Shown: piece by piece, positions 1-12,562 of the stretch | Numbering within the stretch: position 1 is the stretch's first letter | Layout: every line of letters begins with the position of its first letter | Assembly: GCA_963682055.1 (NCBI GenBank) | Contig: OY821749.1 | Span: forward strand, 24,497,631-24,561,630 | Direction: 5' to 3' | From: Primula veris | Taxonomy: Eukaryota > Streptophyta > Magnoliopsida > Ericales > Primulaceae | DNA: 64,000 nt | Made by a program: the position numbers and the translations under genes | The notes under the pieces: generated by a model | What the model was told of the DNA's origin: nothing | Database searches by the model: none | What the model saw: only the letters and a program-made list of their open reading frames with translations

Positions 1-1307
1 AAATTAATTTTCAGAAAAATAATTTCCCTGATAAATAATTTCCGCTTAAACAAACAGAGCCTTAACTCATATAATGCTATTTAATTTTCTCTCTCCCTAA
101 TTTATTTCATATATTTCTTTTTACTAGTTCAATTCGCTTTTCTATTTTCTATTCTTCATTACTCAACCAAGTAACATTTTCATAGAAAACTATAAATCAC
201 GAGTGAAAAATTCATCTATTTTATCGCGTATACACTCTTCGATTCTCTGTTGTGTTTTCATTTGTTGTGTTCTCAATTCACAGCTATTGATCCTCTTTTA
301 TTCTTAAGAGCTGTTCTGTTATTTATATTTTATTTAGTAATTTTGAAGTGTTTTAGCTTTTAAATCTTTTTAGTGTTTTAGGTTTAATTATAATAGTATT
401 AATCATTTTTTTTCTTGGTATGCACAATGTTGCTCCATAATGCTATTTATAAATAGTTTTCATAGGATATTTTGTGATGCTCCCTTGTATTGTTAATGAA
501 TTTGTTTTTTCTTTTGATATTTTTTGGTTGTTTGGTTATTTCTCTTTGTTGCTCTATTTTTCTCTATTTTTCTTTTTCATTGAACGCCGTTACTCTTTTA
601 TTTATTAATACGATGCTCTGTGAATTTCATTGATGTAGTATTTTTTTAATAGGTTAGCTATGATTAGCACTCCTTGTGTTTTGCTAGCTATTTTCTTTTG
701 ATGCTGTATTTATTTTGACTATAAATATGCTATATCTTATTTTTCAAGTTTATAAATAGGCATAACAAATTGGTTTTACTTTGATGCTATCTCTTATTTA
801 ATATTAAAATATTACATTTCTTGTTGCTATTCGATGCTATCTCATTTTTCAATATTTTATTTTCCCTTTTTTTGTGTTTATATTTAGATAAGTCTCATGT
901 TTTGAAACTGAGAAAAACAAGCAATAACTAAAACAACTACTAGATAATTAAGAAGGGTATTATAGTAATACCAAGTTTAAATTGTATTCGATGTTAAACA
1001 GAGATTAGTTTTTTGTGTTTGTATTAAGGTGCATTGTACTAAAAAAAAAAATTCCCTTTTTATTTTTTTATACCCTTTTTGCTCTTTAAAGAAAGGAACA
1101 TAAGTACCAAAAGATGATAACATGTATTTACACACTCAGTAACGAAAGTTAACATTGATAAACATGATTTGCCAGAGAAATCTCACATACATAATGACGC
1201 AAAAGTTATAGAGCAGCCAGATGTACCAAAAGTGATTAAAGATGCTGATTTTATTGGTAGCCAGGGGTAAACTATATTACATAGGGAAGAGTGTTTCTAT
1301 CTTGATC
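1..1307. other. Intergenic, downstream of GBSSI
   Basis: No gene seen. The DNA is AT-rich with scattered short motifs such as 'atgctat' recurring at irregular spacing. The first ~62 bases end in 'aaacaaacagagcc', which resembles the terminal part of hAT-type MITEs common in plants, but the partner end lies outside the window. Part just below 1308 will be the 3' UTR of the minus-strand starch synthase gene. Confidence 0.5.
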
Positions 1308-4300
1308 TCAAGGGGTGGCGACGTTTTCCTTGGCAAGCGGAGCAATTTCTTCTCCTTCGATACCCGGTTCGGTATCATCAACACCCAATCCTAGTAGTAA
1401 TAGTTCCCATTTCTTGGCCGGGCCCTAAGTAAATAAAAAACGTTATTTTTGTTAGATACGTTGTAAATAAACACAATAATTTATACGAAAAATGAATAGA
1501 CAAACAAACAGAAAATAAAATCATCAAATAAAATATAAATATCAAATACAAGTTTTAACATAAAGAATGTAAATGATACCGAAATATACAAAAGTTCGAG
1601 ACGAGTTAACTGCAAGCAGTTCCCTTAAACGATATTTGTCCCGCCACCTCTGTTTCTGGCTAAATGGGGAATTCGTTCCCAAATTACAACGTCTATCACA
1701 TGTGACTCGGTGGAAACGCCACTGAACCACGGTCGAGATGTTGATGGTGTGATACCTTTTGTTTTATATGACAGTTTAAAATCGCGATACAGTAGAGTGA
1801 AGCTCACCTTCCAGGACAGATCTTGAGCCATACAATTCTGGATCATCTCTTCTAACGCGGGGGTACCATATGTTTCAAGAGCTCTCTTAACGGTTGTTGA
1901 TATTGCAGCAACATCAATTGGATCAACTGTCTCGCACTGAATAAAAAAAATGCCGAATTCAATTATTTATTTATATTCAAAAGAAATGAGAATACAGTTA
2001 AAGATAAAAATGTCAATGCCAAGCAATTACCTCAACATTGAAAGCTCCCATCTGAAACCCTGTAAAGCCTTCTTTAACAGTGTCCACCAATCCACCCGTC
2101 GAAGCAACAATAGGCACCTGACCAGATTTCACTTTCATTAATAACAAGAAGCAAAATTCAAAATTTAAAACAAAAGTCGATAAATCAACAGTGTTATCAC
2201 CCACAAACGACAAACACGAAGAAAATAAGTTAGCAATCAATAAGCAAGTAGCAATTACATTTCCATAACGCATAGCGTGCAACTGAATGAGACCACAAGG
2301 CTCGAATCTACTGGGCACAATCATGAAATCAGCTCCAGCGGTGATCATGTGGGCCAAAGACACGTTAAATTTCGCAACTCCTCTGGCCTTATCGGGATAC
2401 ATCACCTCCAGCATTTCTAGCTGCTTCTCCATATGCTTTTTGCCAGTCCCCTAACAGAAATTAATAAATTTCAATTCTGCCAACACTACAAAAAGAGGAT
2501 ATTTTTAAAGTATTCTATTTCATGAATTATCAAATTCCAATTTATCATTGTTATTTTGTGGACACTTACAAGAACCACAATCTGGACATCCTCCTTGATG
2601 AATTTCGGAACAGCAGCTGCGAGAATATCTGACCCTTTTTGTTCTTCTAATCTACCAATAAATCCAATCAAAGGAATGTCAGCATCCACTGGCAGCCCAA
2701 CTTCTGCTTGTAACGCCTCTTTTAAAAGTCTCTTCGCAGCCGTCACCTGAAACCAAAAAATCCCAAGAAAGAAAGAAAAAACATCATCAAGCCCAAAAAA
2801 AAACCTCCTAAGATTATAGCACTTATAGTTTCAATTTGAAAGAGACAAAAGGGAAACGATTTACTGTGGTGGCATCGAATTTGATGTCAATGTATTTATC
2901 TGTAGACGGATTCCATTCTTGGACATCCATGCCATTGACTATACCAGTTATGCCAGTCTTACGGATAATGTTGTCTATCTCAACACCCTTATCCGGGCCG
3001 GAAACAAGTTCCTGGGCATAGTATGGGCTAACCGTTACAACTCTATCTGATTCTAATACACCGGCTTTCATCCAGTTTATTTTCCTTCCTTTCACAGGTT
3101 TTAAGTACCTAAAAACCCATTTGAATCTAGTTAACAGTTTGGCAAATTATCCCCAGTCATTATGGATAAAACATACGAGATTAGTAAGCAATACCCATCA
3201 AAGAAATCAAAAGAGCTTTTAAATTGATCTGGTAAGTTGAGTAGCGAATAATCTGAGAAAGAGAATCTCCCCTGGTAGGCAATGTTGTGGATACAGAAAA
3301 CAACCTGCAATTATTTTGTAAAACATGTCAGATAGAGGGTAAAAAACCTATCCAGTTGGCTATGATATTTTTTGTTAGGAAAGCCTATTAATACTTACCT
3401 TGGCAGTTTTGTAAATTCCCTTTGGTTTATAGATGCTCTTAAGATAACATGGAAGAAGAGCAGTGTGCCAATCATTAGCAATGAAGACCACATTTTCCCC
3501 TGTACATACATGTTAGCTACCATTACGAAAAAATCCTTAGTTAAAAACACACACCAAAGGAACAGATCGTACCATAAGGGCCAGAGAAATACTTGTTGCT
3601 ATTGAGATTTAAGATTCTTGGTGCCTCCAGCGCAGCCTGAACAGATTTAAACTTGTTTCAGCTAAAAGTGAAAAGAGAATCACATGTAATCTAATGTCAA
3701 AAGGTAACCCATAAAAACTTCTCAAATATAACTTGGACTATAGCAATCACAGTTAAACTTTTTCACCTAGCCATAATCAAATACCATTATAACAACATTT
3801 GGAGTAAATAGAGTAACATACAAGGCACAGCAATCTGAAACGAAGTTGGTTGTCCTTGAAATCCTCCCCAGTCTTAGGACCATACACCTTAGATCCAGTT
3901 ATACCCCAAACCTTTAAAATTAACAAAATTAAAAACAGCAGCATTAGGATCGAAGGAGGCGGTAACAATAAATATATTGTACATAAACCACAAAAATATA
4001 ATAAAATTGTTTCTTTACGCGCTAGATTAATTCAGAATTGGAAGAAGACCTTTTCCAAGAACATTGGGTGATCAATGAAAATACGATCAACTCCACGTTT
4101 GTAACAGTGGAAGAAGCGGACTGTCTCCAATTTCTCCCCTACTTGGACCTGCAATACCCAAATTCAATATGTTGAACCAGATGCCAATTATTGCATGCAG
4201 GCAAGCTATCGAAAGAATAATTGGAAATTTAAGTTTGAATGGAAACCTTAACTAATACCTCAATAGTTATGCTAGTATCCCAAGCATCTTTATATTGATC

Positions 4301-5144
4301 ATATCGTGGGGATACCGTCATAACACGATGCCCATTTGCCTGTGTGACAATTAAAGTATTAAGCGTTATAATCGATCAGACCTTGCACCTAAAAGGCAAG
4401 GAAGTCTATCCAGATTTGAAATGTTCTGAGCTATTTGTTGGGTAGTTTATTCATGAAACGGAAGATTTTTGAACCTCGAGGGAAATTTAACTGCAAGATT
4501 GTGGACTAGGTATTAGCTAGATAGATAAACGATGAAATCCAGGAAATCTGTGCAAGTGTTGAACTTCAAAAAGAATTTCTTTTCCATAAAACAAGTTTTA
4601 CAAATCTCATCTGAAAACTTCACAAAGTGGGCATATGCTAGTTCCCTCTGTAAATAACTTCGATTTCCTCCAAAATTTCTAAAATTCTATCTATTCTATA
4701 TTTTAAAAACAAATTAAACATTAAAGATTATCAGAGAACAATAGGTAAAGATTTAAAATAAAAGAACAAAAAGGTGCCACCACACGTGCTCACCGCCATG
4801 GCAGGTGGCAATCCCCCAAGGACATCACCAAGCCCTCCGGTTTTGCTCCATGGGCCCACCTCAGCTCCAATAAAAACCAAATTCATGCCACCTCCGCACC
4901 TAATAATGCGAGAGATCCTATTGTAGTTTTCATTATTATGCTCGTTTTTCCTCATTGTTTGTCTAAGAATTGTGCTTTTATTTCTTCTCATCCTTAAAGT
5001 ATCCAAATTTTTTAGAGATCTTAGTCCATTGTGAGTTATGGTCAGGTTTCCATGGCTCTGCACCATATCAGCTCTAGTTTCTGATCCAAAGTTGACGTTT
5101 GGGCTTGTACTTGCAAAACATGAAGCGATACTCACAGCTGCCAT
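1308..5144 (-). CDS. GBSS1: Granule-bound starch synthase I (waxy), 13 coding exons
   Basis: Granule-bound starch synthase (GT5) elongates amylose from ADP-glucose inside starch granules of plastids. Coding exons, in transcript order: 5144-4794, 4339-4259, 4148-4050, 3911-3822, 3636-3573, 3499-3399, 3304-3195, 3108-2865, 2746-2570, 2450-2259, 2117-2031, 1936-1808, 1424-1308. Every intron is GT-AG, phases agree, and the sum is 1842 nt (613 aa), the normal family length. Residues ~1-82 are Ser/Arg/Asn-rich, as expected of a transit peptide; the catalytic part starts near [13 protein letters not shown]. The ADP-glucose-binding KTGGL motif is at ~101-105 and the second STGGL motif at ~509-513. 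The C-terminus ends in the conserved [11 protein letters not shown]. The start is the first ATG before the transit peptide; a splice-acceptor-like 'cgcag' 2 nt upstream suggests a 5'-UTR intron, as in other GBSS genes. No lesion seen, so probably functional. Confidence 0.96.
1600..1760 (+). repeat. Dispersed repeat in the last GBSS intron
   Basis: About 155 bp within intron 12 of the starch synthase gene. It resembles 25808-25975 (roughly two thirds identical by eye), sharing blocks such as 'aactgcaagcagttccctta' near the start and 'gtggaaacg' and 'ggtcgag' later. Both copies lie in the same orientation. Element class unknown; the shared block begins with an AACTGC/GCAGTT inverted repeat. Confidence 0.6.
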
Positions 5145-8100
5145 TTCTGCGTGTGGCCCCTAATACTAATGACAACACAGAAAAAAATATTATAAATCTT
5201 GTCAATTCCATTGGGTGTATGATGTATATGTATCAAATCTTCCTCCAAAGTGCCACGTAAAGTGAAAGAGTGAATTACTGAATGTTTTGCTTTCTACACA
5301 AAGTTCCTTCCACCAATTGTCTTGATCAGGGCGGCACATACACATGAACACATTTGATAGACAATCCCACAATTTCGAAAAATATTTTTTTTTATTAATG
5401 TTTTTCATAATAATTTATATATACGGTATTCTGGCAATCGCTTAAATAGTTTTTTTGGCAACTTCTCCCAAAATTATATATTGTTACCATAATTTTGTAT
5501 ACGCTGATAATATATAAATAATACTTAAAAAAACTAACATATGCAATTGATTATAAAAGACATTTTACAACAAATTATCACGTTGACACGTAATACAAAT
5601 CTTTAAAAAAAAAAATTAAACAAAAATAATAATTAGAGTAGTGATGAGTGCAAACAAAATTTATAAAAGAATTTTTGATGGTTTGTATTTTAATTGAAGT
5701 GAATATACTGAAATTGTGTACTAGATATTTAATTGTTCGTATATATCTATTATTTATTATACGTTTGGGTTTTTCAGGGTTTTTTTATTATATTTTTTTA
5801 TCTTCGTGTCTTAATCTTTTTACTTGTTATAGCTTGATTTCTTAAATTTAACTTTTATATCTTTTGAGTTTCAATTTTATTTATTTTTTACTCAATTTTG
5901 AAACGCTGAAACTTTCGACACATGACTGCACGGGACATTATTGTTGTTGGTTTTTTTGGAGTTTGAAAAGAAAGTCGAAATTGAGCGAAAAAGAAAAAAA
6001 TAGAAATCAAATACATTTTAATCAAGAAAACAAGGTAAAAAAACGAAGAAAAGATGGTAAAAAATATTAAAAAATCCGGTTTTCCCGTGTTTATACTTTG
6101 GAAAATATTATGCGTTTTTACTAATTTTGACAACCCCACGTATTTGGTTCTGGTTCCGCCCTTGTCTTGATCACTGAAACTATATCCAGCCTAAAGCTTC
6201 AAACATAGGTCATACAGTATTGATAATTGCTACTGTATTTATCTAAATGTTATATGTTAAAACTCATACCTTTAGTCATAAACTTACCACCATTTCTTAC
6301 TGAAATTAGTTACTCACTGTTTGAGCAAAATCTAAAATCGTCGTTGTAATCAAGAATATTGAGTCCATTAGAGATAGATATAGATTCATTAACATCAACA
6401 AGTAACATTCTGACAGAGATGAGAAGTTGCAATAGGAAAGCTAGTTATAACAATGGAATGAAGTAGTGAAGATATGCCATTTACTTATTATCCAAAATTA
6501 GTAAGAAGAGGAAACATTTATGAATTATTACCTGAATGTTACAAAGAAAAGGATTAGGAACTCAATTCAAAGTTGAGAGCTGTGTTGTGATCAGGGTAAA
6601 TATATATATTTTTTTAATTCCACTGAACGTGTAAATTAGTACTCCTACAATCAGAGAAAGAAGATTAAGAACTTACAATCAACACCCAAGAACGTCTAAA
6701 TTAGCCTACTGTTGCACTTGATAGTGGTAGACTAATTATTTACCATTGTTTAGCTGCTATTCTTATATATTACCAACATAGCAATCATTTTACTATACAT
6801 TGACACCTGGCTTAACAAGAACGGTCCAATATTTTGTAACCAGGATTATTTTATTTTACTATACATTGACACCTGGCTTAACAAGAACGGTCCAATATTT
6901 TGCAATAGGAGCGTTTTATAAAAAATATATCGAATATTATATAAAATAAATACGGTATAATACAAAATAAAATAAAAAATTATACGTTCAGCATAATATA
7001 AAATAAATATCAAGTTAAAACAAATGACATTGGAAAATAAAATATTTTTTTTTAAAAATACAATGGTCATTTAGTAAATTTGGTAATTTACAAGTAAAAA
7101 TCGAAAATTTTAGAAAAAATTAGCACATATTTGAACTTCTAAGTTCTACTATCATAAGTTCCAATTTTACCGCTACACCAGCAGTTGTCGGTAGTCTATC
7201 CTAGTTTTTTATTTTGTTTGGTTCAGTGTATCAAAAACAATTCAATTTAACGGTCAACAAAAACTATCCAAAAAATGTTAAAGTGAAAAAAAAGTTGACA
7301 CGATTACATATCTGATACTTTTTCGGTACGATTGATAAATTTGATTTTTATTTTTTACGTAACGTACTTGAAATGCATCGATCAAATATTTTTTCGGTAC
7401 GATTAATAAATTTGATTTTTTATTTTTTTTTCTACGATGCACTATAATTCAGGATGTGTCAACCAATAAAATATTTTACTTTTAATTTTAAATTAATTTT
7501 ATGGTAGTAGTTATTTTGGGTTTATTAATATGTGTTGAATTTTTAGTGAGTGTCACACATTTACCGGGTTTACGGTAGTGTTACTCTAAAGTAACGTATC
7601 GTAATGAAATTGGGAACTTAATTTTTTTTTTAACTACTCGTGTTACCGATAAGTGTATGTAGGCACTGCATAGTAATATTTTCATAATTTTGATTGAAGC
7701 GAGATTGGTTTTGATCTAATAGCCAAAAAAAACTGAAAATAGATCCAGAGTTGATTATGACCTTAAATTGAGAGAGACCCGACTCTCTACTTGATTCTCC
7801 AATTTTTATCTTTAGAAATATTTCATTTACAAACATGAATTCAAATAAATTATACACAAATTGTGGATGCAAAATAGTATAGAAGTTTGTTGAATCAGCC
7901 AAGGGGAAAGAGGTCCTTCTATTATGGTGTCACTGGACAGATTACATTATGAACAATCAAATTGGGAGCAATATGTAACCATACAAGCAGAAAAAAATGA
8001 TCACAAGAGAAAAAACTTCATATTTAAGCTATAATTAATAAGAATGACTTTACAATTTGAGTATGAGTTGTAAAATGAAAATTTCTCCATCAAACTGTGA

Positions 8101-9060
8101 AAGCCATAATCTTCTCTTTTTTAACATCGCCGCTATTTTTTAAAACACTAACAAGATGAGACACAATTCAATTTGCTAAGGAAAAAAAAACACAACTATT
8201 TGTCAACGTATCAGTGTTCGGTAGAATATAACAGGCTGCAACTCCAATCAATTAAAAGATTGTTCTTTTAAGGAGTTTTAAGCATAAAAAAAAAGTGCTA
8301 AAACTTGTCAAACAGCTATTATTAAAGTGAATGTGTACTTGTTTGCTCTAATTTGGCATGGAAATCATAATGGGGGGGACCAAACCAGCTATGGTTGTGG
8401 GAGTTATCATTCCCGGGCATCAGAAATATTCTCTCAATATATCAGAAGAGCCGATCTATGTATATTTATATTGTATTCAACCTTATAAAATGGGGTTATC
8501 GTATACATCTAAGTATATCTCAACCTTAATTTAAGACCACAAAAATATATATCCCAATGTGTAGAACATTCACAGGGGAACATGCCTAGTTTTTCCAATG
8601 TAAAACGAGAGTGCCCTGCCTCTAGTCATTTAACAAACATTGGAAAGAAATTAAATTGAAGCTTGATGATTATATGGTATTCAGCAAAATGATTCAACTT
8701 CACCTCCCACTTAATGTAGCATTCGGATGATAATATCACGTTAGCATTTCCAGTAACAGAGCAACAAAAATATTGGGGTCCAATATTCACTCAAACAACA
8801 ATCCCGCAATATCATGATCATTAGGACCAAATAAGTTTATACCAGACGTAGAAAAAAATGGTTTCTTTATTTATTAAAGCTAAGATTGAGCGTAAATTTA
8901 AATTTGAAAAACTTGTATAGCGTGTACAAGTGCAGGGCACTCTTAAAGCACTCCAGATGCATTTTTTTCATCTATAAGCATATGTTTTTTGTTCTTTCTA
9001 TTAGCATGTTTTATGTGAAAGGAAGTTTCTCACAAACAAATAATCGTAAAAGGGGAGGTC
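5145..9060. other. Intergenic: GBSSI promoter side, AT-rich
   Basis: No gene recognised; open frames here are short and low-complexity. The stretch next to 5144 is the promoter/5' UTR of the minus-strand starch synthase. A 'TATAAT'-like box (minus strand) lies near 5190, and a G-box-like CACGTA/TACGTG occurs near 6138. The only clear structure is the 50-bp direct repeat at 6787-6902. Two short near-copies of 'ttttcggtacgatt.ataaatttgatttt' lie near 7320 and 7390. Confidence 0.5.
6787..6902. repeat. 50-bp direct repeat, period 66
   Basis: Bases 6787-6836 and 6853-6902 appear identical (from 'attttactatacattgaca' to 'ggtccaatattttg'), separated by 16 bp. Identity over 50 bp in AT-rich non-coding DNA points to a recent local duplication. 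No TIR or coding capacity seen. Confidence 0.9.
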
Positions 9061-9299
9061 ACAAACAAATAAACCACAGTTGTGCACATGATTTTATTGA
9101 TGACCGTTGAAATTATTTTATGTATTTGGTAAGCAATAAACTGGTATCACAAACAAATAAACCACAGTCGGGCACATGATTTTATTGATGACCGTTCAAA
9201 TTATTTTATGTATTTGGTAAGCAATAAACCATCAATAATGGTACCTTTGTGATGAGGACAGGGAATTTATGTATTTGGTAAGCAATAAACCATCAACTG
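9061..9299. repeat. Host-flank tandem repeats left of the viral block
   Basis: Two ~82-bp units (9061-9142 and 9149-9230), each starting 'acaaacaaataaaccacag' and ending 'ggtaagcaataaac', followed by a third partial copy (9266-9297). The segment 9169-9265 is also present on the far side of the viral block at 19443-19538. Viral sequence begins just after 9299. The structure looks like filler DNA copied during break repair. Confidence 0.85.
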
Positions 9300-9303
9300 T
9301 TTT

Positions 9304-10418
9304 TCAAACTTCCCTGTTTTTTTAACAGATAAAAATATTTTAGACGTTCTTACTTTGAAGGTCAAAACCCATGGTTATAAGCTCAAAGAAGGAACTAAAC
9401 CTTTAAATATCACTTATATGGTTTATTATAAAGATTTAGAAACCTTATTAAGACTGAACACGGTGGTATAAGGATATTTTCCTTACCAAAATTATGTTAA
9501 GACCTGATGCTTTATAGTAGCAGGTTTTACCGGCCAATTACGGGGTTGGTGGGATAATATTTTGTCTCCTGATCAACAACGGACGATATTAACGGCCACA
9601 AAAATAGTTAGAAACCCTATTAAGACTGAACAATGTGTAGATACTTATACGGATACAGTCTTACTCAATGCAGTTTATACACTTCTCACTGCTATTGTAC
9701 AGGCGTTTATTGGTTCTAATCTTGTTGCTATTGAAAGAAACAAAGATTTATTAATCAACCTTAAATGCCCAACTTTAATCCATATAAGGATGTTTTCCTT
9801 ACCAAAATTATGTTAAGACCTGATGCAAATGCTGATTTTTGAAAATAAAAATTTATTACAGGTCTTTCTAATCTTTTTGCCCAAAAGGTTAAAGATAGGA
9901 TTTTACGAAAAACTGGGAATACAACAATCCCTTATCATGAATTTACCTATGGCCAGCTTATTAGTGAATGTGTCGGTGAAGGGTTATCCCTTTGTAATGA
10001 CATAAAACTTAGAGCCCAATTAAAAAGTCAAAATCTGACAGGAAGAAAAGAAATAGGTAATTTCTGTGACCAATTCGGATTTGATCTTCAAATTCCTCAA
10101 AATTCTCATAGAGAAGTTTCTTCTAAGAAAAAATATTTTTCTAAATCTAAAAGATTTTCTAAGAAATCCTCCATACCAAGAAGAGAAAACCACCATATTG
10201 GTTCATCCCGACCTAAATCTTATAGACCTAAACCAAGTCAAAATCCTAATGCTTCCATTATTTGCCGAAAATGTGGAAAAACAGGTCATTATGCCAACAG
10301 GTCTTGGACAAAAAAGAGATTAAATGAAATCTCTGATGAAGGTCTTACGAAACAACTTATAACTGTTATGTTATATTCTTCTGACGAAGAAACAATTACT
10401 AAGTGTGTAACTCTCTCT
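9304..10418 (+). pseudogene. Pararetrovirus fragment (movement and coat protein parts), degenerate
   Basis: Bases 9304-9430 match the C-terminal part of the movement-protein region found at 12780-12906. After a scrambled join (9430-9510), 9511-10395 match 14367-15252, the coat-protein region with its zinc knuckle. Breaks include a TGA at 9839 where the other copy has a Trp codon, a fused or missing segment between the two protein regions, and a Cys-to-Ser change in the last knuckle cysteine (near 10303). It cannot encode a working protein. It ends in a CT-rich stretch where the solo LTR is inserted. Confidence 0.85.
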
Positions 10419-10423
10419 CTCTC

Positions 10424-11880
10424 TGTTGAACATGGGTTCAATAATTGATTTTGATTATAAGTATGATTATGAATTAATGATTTTATATTTCAATGAAATA
10501 ATGCTTGATCTTTTCCAAAAAGAGTAAATGTATATTCCAGGTCTTTAAAAAGAAAGAGCATTCGAAAACGAAGCCAACGGTTCAAGCGGAACCAAATTCG
10601 GAGCTAAAACGTAGAAGATACAAGCATTCTAAGGTTAACGAGACCAGGACAAAAACGACCGATCGACTGTACAAAAATGACCGATCGTTTTTTGTCCAAA
10701 TTCTTCCAGTGAGCAGGTCGAAAAGTGGACCGATCGTTTTATGAAACGATAGATCGTTTTCCAAAAGAAGTAAATGAAAATTTCAGCGCCAGAAAGATAG
10801 AGCACAGAAAAACGAAGCCACAGGTTCAGACGGAACCAAAATCGGAGCTAAAACGAAGGAGTTATGAGCTTTCGAAGAATAGCGAGAAGACCGAGAAACT
10901 GCCAGAAGAACAGTCGACCGATCGACTGGACAAAAACGACCGATCGTTTTTGGTCCAATTTCTTCCAGTGAGTCCAGTATAAAAACGACCGATCGTTTTC
11001 TGGAAAACGACCGATCGACTGTAGAAAACGACCGATCGTTTTCTACAGATTTCGAAAACAGCTTTTCAGCTTATTCTGGAAAGTTGCTTAAAACTTCCAA
11101 CGGTCATATCCAGCACAAACAGACTTTGCTGATATAAAAACCAACCCAATCTCTCTCCCAAATGACCAATTATCATACATAACATCATCCTTCAACCTCT
11201 CTCATAAAAACCCTAAAAATCACCATTTTGGTGAATATATTCGAGAAAGAAGGAAATCAACGAGAAAGAGATTCAAGCTCGATCATCATCAACAACTCAC
11301 CAATTAGCTTTTTAAGAAGCAATTAGAATAGTGAGTGTAGTTACATTTTTGTAACAAAATTTGTATCGAGTGTTTTATAAACTCAATTGTGAGCGAGTGA
11401 ACGGGTAGAGGCTTTGTAAGCAAGTGAAGCTTAAAAGCTCTAGGTTTTTCATTCGGGTACTCATAAATTGAGGGGGAGTCGTAGACTCGTAGTCGTGTTC
11501 TCTTGCACTTGTATCAAGAGTAGGAACCTCGGGTAGAGGGTGAGCCAATCGGTCAATTGAGCTCGATAGGGTTTGTAAAATCCGGAAGAAACATTTTAGT
11601 GAAATACTCGGTAGTACCGAGAAGAGGACGTAGGCGCGTTTGCCGAACCTCTATAAATCACGGTGTCATTTTCTTCCCTTGCTTTTACTTTCCGCAACTT
11701 ATATTCTTGCATATTTATTGCTTGCGTTTAGTTATTTTAGCAATTTATTAACTCTTGTTAAAACGCTTAAGCTTAGAATTGCATAAGTTGGGTGGTTAGT
11801 TGCATAGAATTTTAATTAGGCGAAAATCGCCAAATCCTTATTCACCCCCCCTCTAAGGATTAGCCGCACCGGGGCCAACA
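10424..11880 (+). mobile_element. Solo LTR, Ty1/copia type, nested in viral DNA
   Basis: The element runs from TGTTG (10424) to CAACA (11880), 1457 bp, with perfect 5-bp terminal inverted repeats. It is flanked by CTCTC on both sides (10419-10423 and 11881-11885), a 5-bp target duplication. The 3' end 'ttcaccccccctctaaggat ... ggggccaaca' is the usual end of plant copia LTRs. A TATA-like 'gatataaaaacc' lies at 11131. No internal retrotransposon genes or second LTR flank it, so it is a solo LTR left by LTR-LTR recombination. Caveat: the left flank is a (CT)n run, so the target duplication match is weaker evidence there. Confidence 0.85.
10510..11045 (+). repeat. Internal repeats of the solo LTR with GACCGATCG motifs
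   Basis: Two diverged units of ~240 bp (about 10510-10750 and 10755-10995). Both contain 'acgaagcca', 'ggagctaaaacg' and 'cttccagtgag' blocks, and both end in clusters of the near-palindromic motif 'aaaacgaccgatcgtttt', which occurs at least six times to 11045. The palindromic clusters lie upstream of the TATA-like box and could be enhancer repeats; that role is inference. Confidence 0.75.
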
Positions 11881-11943
11881 CTCTCCTTGTAACAAATTGC
11901 TCAATAATAATAATAAATTATTGTTAATATAAGAGTGTTGTTT

Positions 11944-11957
11944 TGGTATCAGAGCCA
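11944..11957 (+). promoter_or_regulatory. tRNA-Met primer-binding site of the pararetrovirus
   Basis: TGGTATCAGAGCCA is complementary to the 3' end of plant initiator tRNA-Met and is the minus-strand primer site marking position 1 of Caulimoviridae genomes. It sits 64 bp beyond the solo LTR, so it belongs to the viral DNA, not to that LTR. Normally a leader and the viral ORF would follow; here an inverted viral segment begins 8 bp later. Confidence 0.8.
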
Positions 11958-11964
11958 AGTATTT

Positions 11965-12261
11965 AATAGTTTCCATATCCATTTCTACCGGGATAGTTTG
12001 TTCTATAGTTATAATGGTTATAGCCATTTTAAAATCAAACATACCAATAGAATATATTTCAGAAGGTTTAACCTTAGGAATGTGCAAATTTGCTAACTGT
12101 TCTTCAAAGTTAGCCATTTCAGGAATATCATTATATTGACATTCTTCTCGTCTCATATTAGTAGAATTTTTTATCAAAATAGCTCCCTTTAGAAAAATTA
12201 CTAGAAGAATTAGATCGACTCATTTTGGAGAACATAATAAGTTATCATTAATAAAAGAATT
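11965..12261 (-). pseudogene. Inverted fragment of the pararetrovirus ORF start
   Basis: The minus strand carries the 5' end of the viral ORF, homologous to 12286-12562 on the plus strand. It includes the region leading into the movement protein. This copy lacks 8 nt present in the plus copy (near 12175), so its N-terminus is out of frame. It does retain a 28-nt stretch that the plus copy has lost. It forms the left arm of the palindrome. Confidence 0.85.
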
Positions 12262-12562
12262 ATGCGGATAAAAATGAGTCGATCTAATTCTTTTATTAAT
12301 GATAACTTATTGTGTTCTCCAAAATGAGTCGATCTAATTCTTCTAGTAATTTTTCTAAAGGGAGCTATGCTTCCAATTCTAATAAAAATTCTACTAATAT
12401 GAGACAAGAAGAATGTCAATATAATGATATTCCTGAAATTGCTAACTTTGAAAAACAGTTAGCAAATTGGCACCTTCATAAGGTATGTTTGATTTTAAAA
12501 TGGCTATGACCATTAAAACTATAGAACAAACTATCCCTGTAGAAAGGGATATGGAAACTATT
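11965..12562. repeat. Large imperfect palindrome of viral DNA
   Basis: The left arm (11965-12261) and right arm (12286-12562) are inverted copies, with a 24-bp spacer that itself carries a partial third copy of the ORF start ('aaaatgagtcgatctaattc' at 12271). The arms differ by an 8-nt and a 28-nt gap and scattered substitutions. A transcript across this site would fold into a hairpin of over 200 bp. Confidence 0.92.

Noticed and set aside
5648..6139. Several 65-83-codon frames upstream of GBSS
   Set aside because: Composed of Phe/Ile/Leu/Lys from AT-rich DNA; no recognisable family, no exon structure.
8608..8943. 12-nt inverted repeat (agagtgccctgc at 8608 and gcagggcactct at 8932), considered as a miRNA precursor
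   Set aside because: The pairing does not extend beyond 12 nt and the arms are ~310 bp apart; chance match is likely.
11944..11957. Primer-binding site considered as part of an LTR retrotransposon led by the 10424-11880 LTR
   Set aside because: It lies 64 bp past the LTR end, the LTR has its own flanking duplication, and no retrotransposon genes follow; viral sequence surrounds it.
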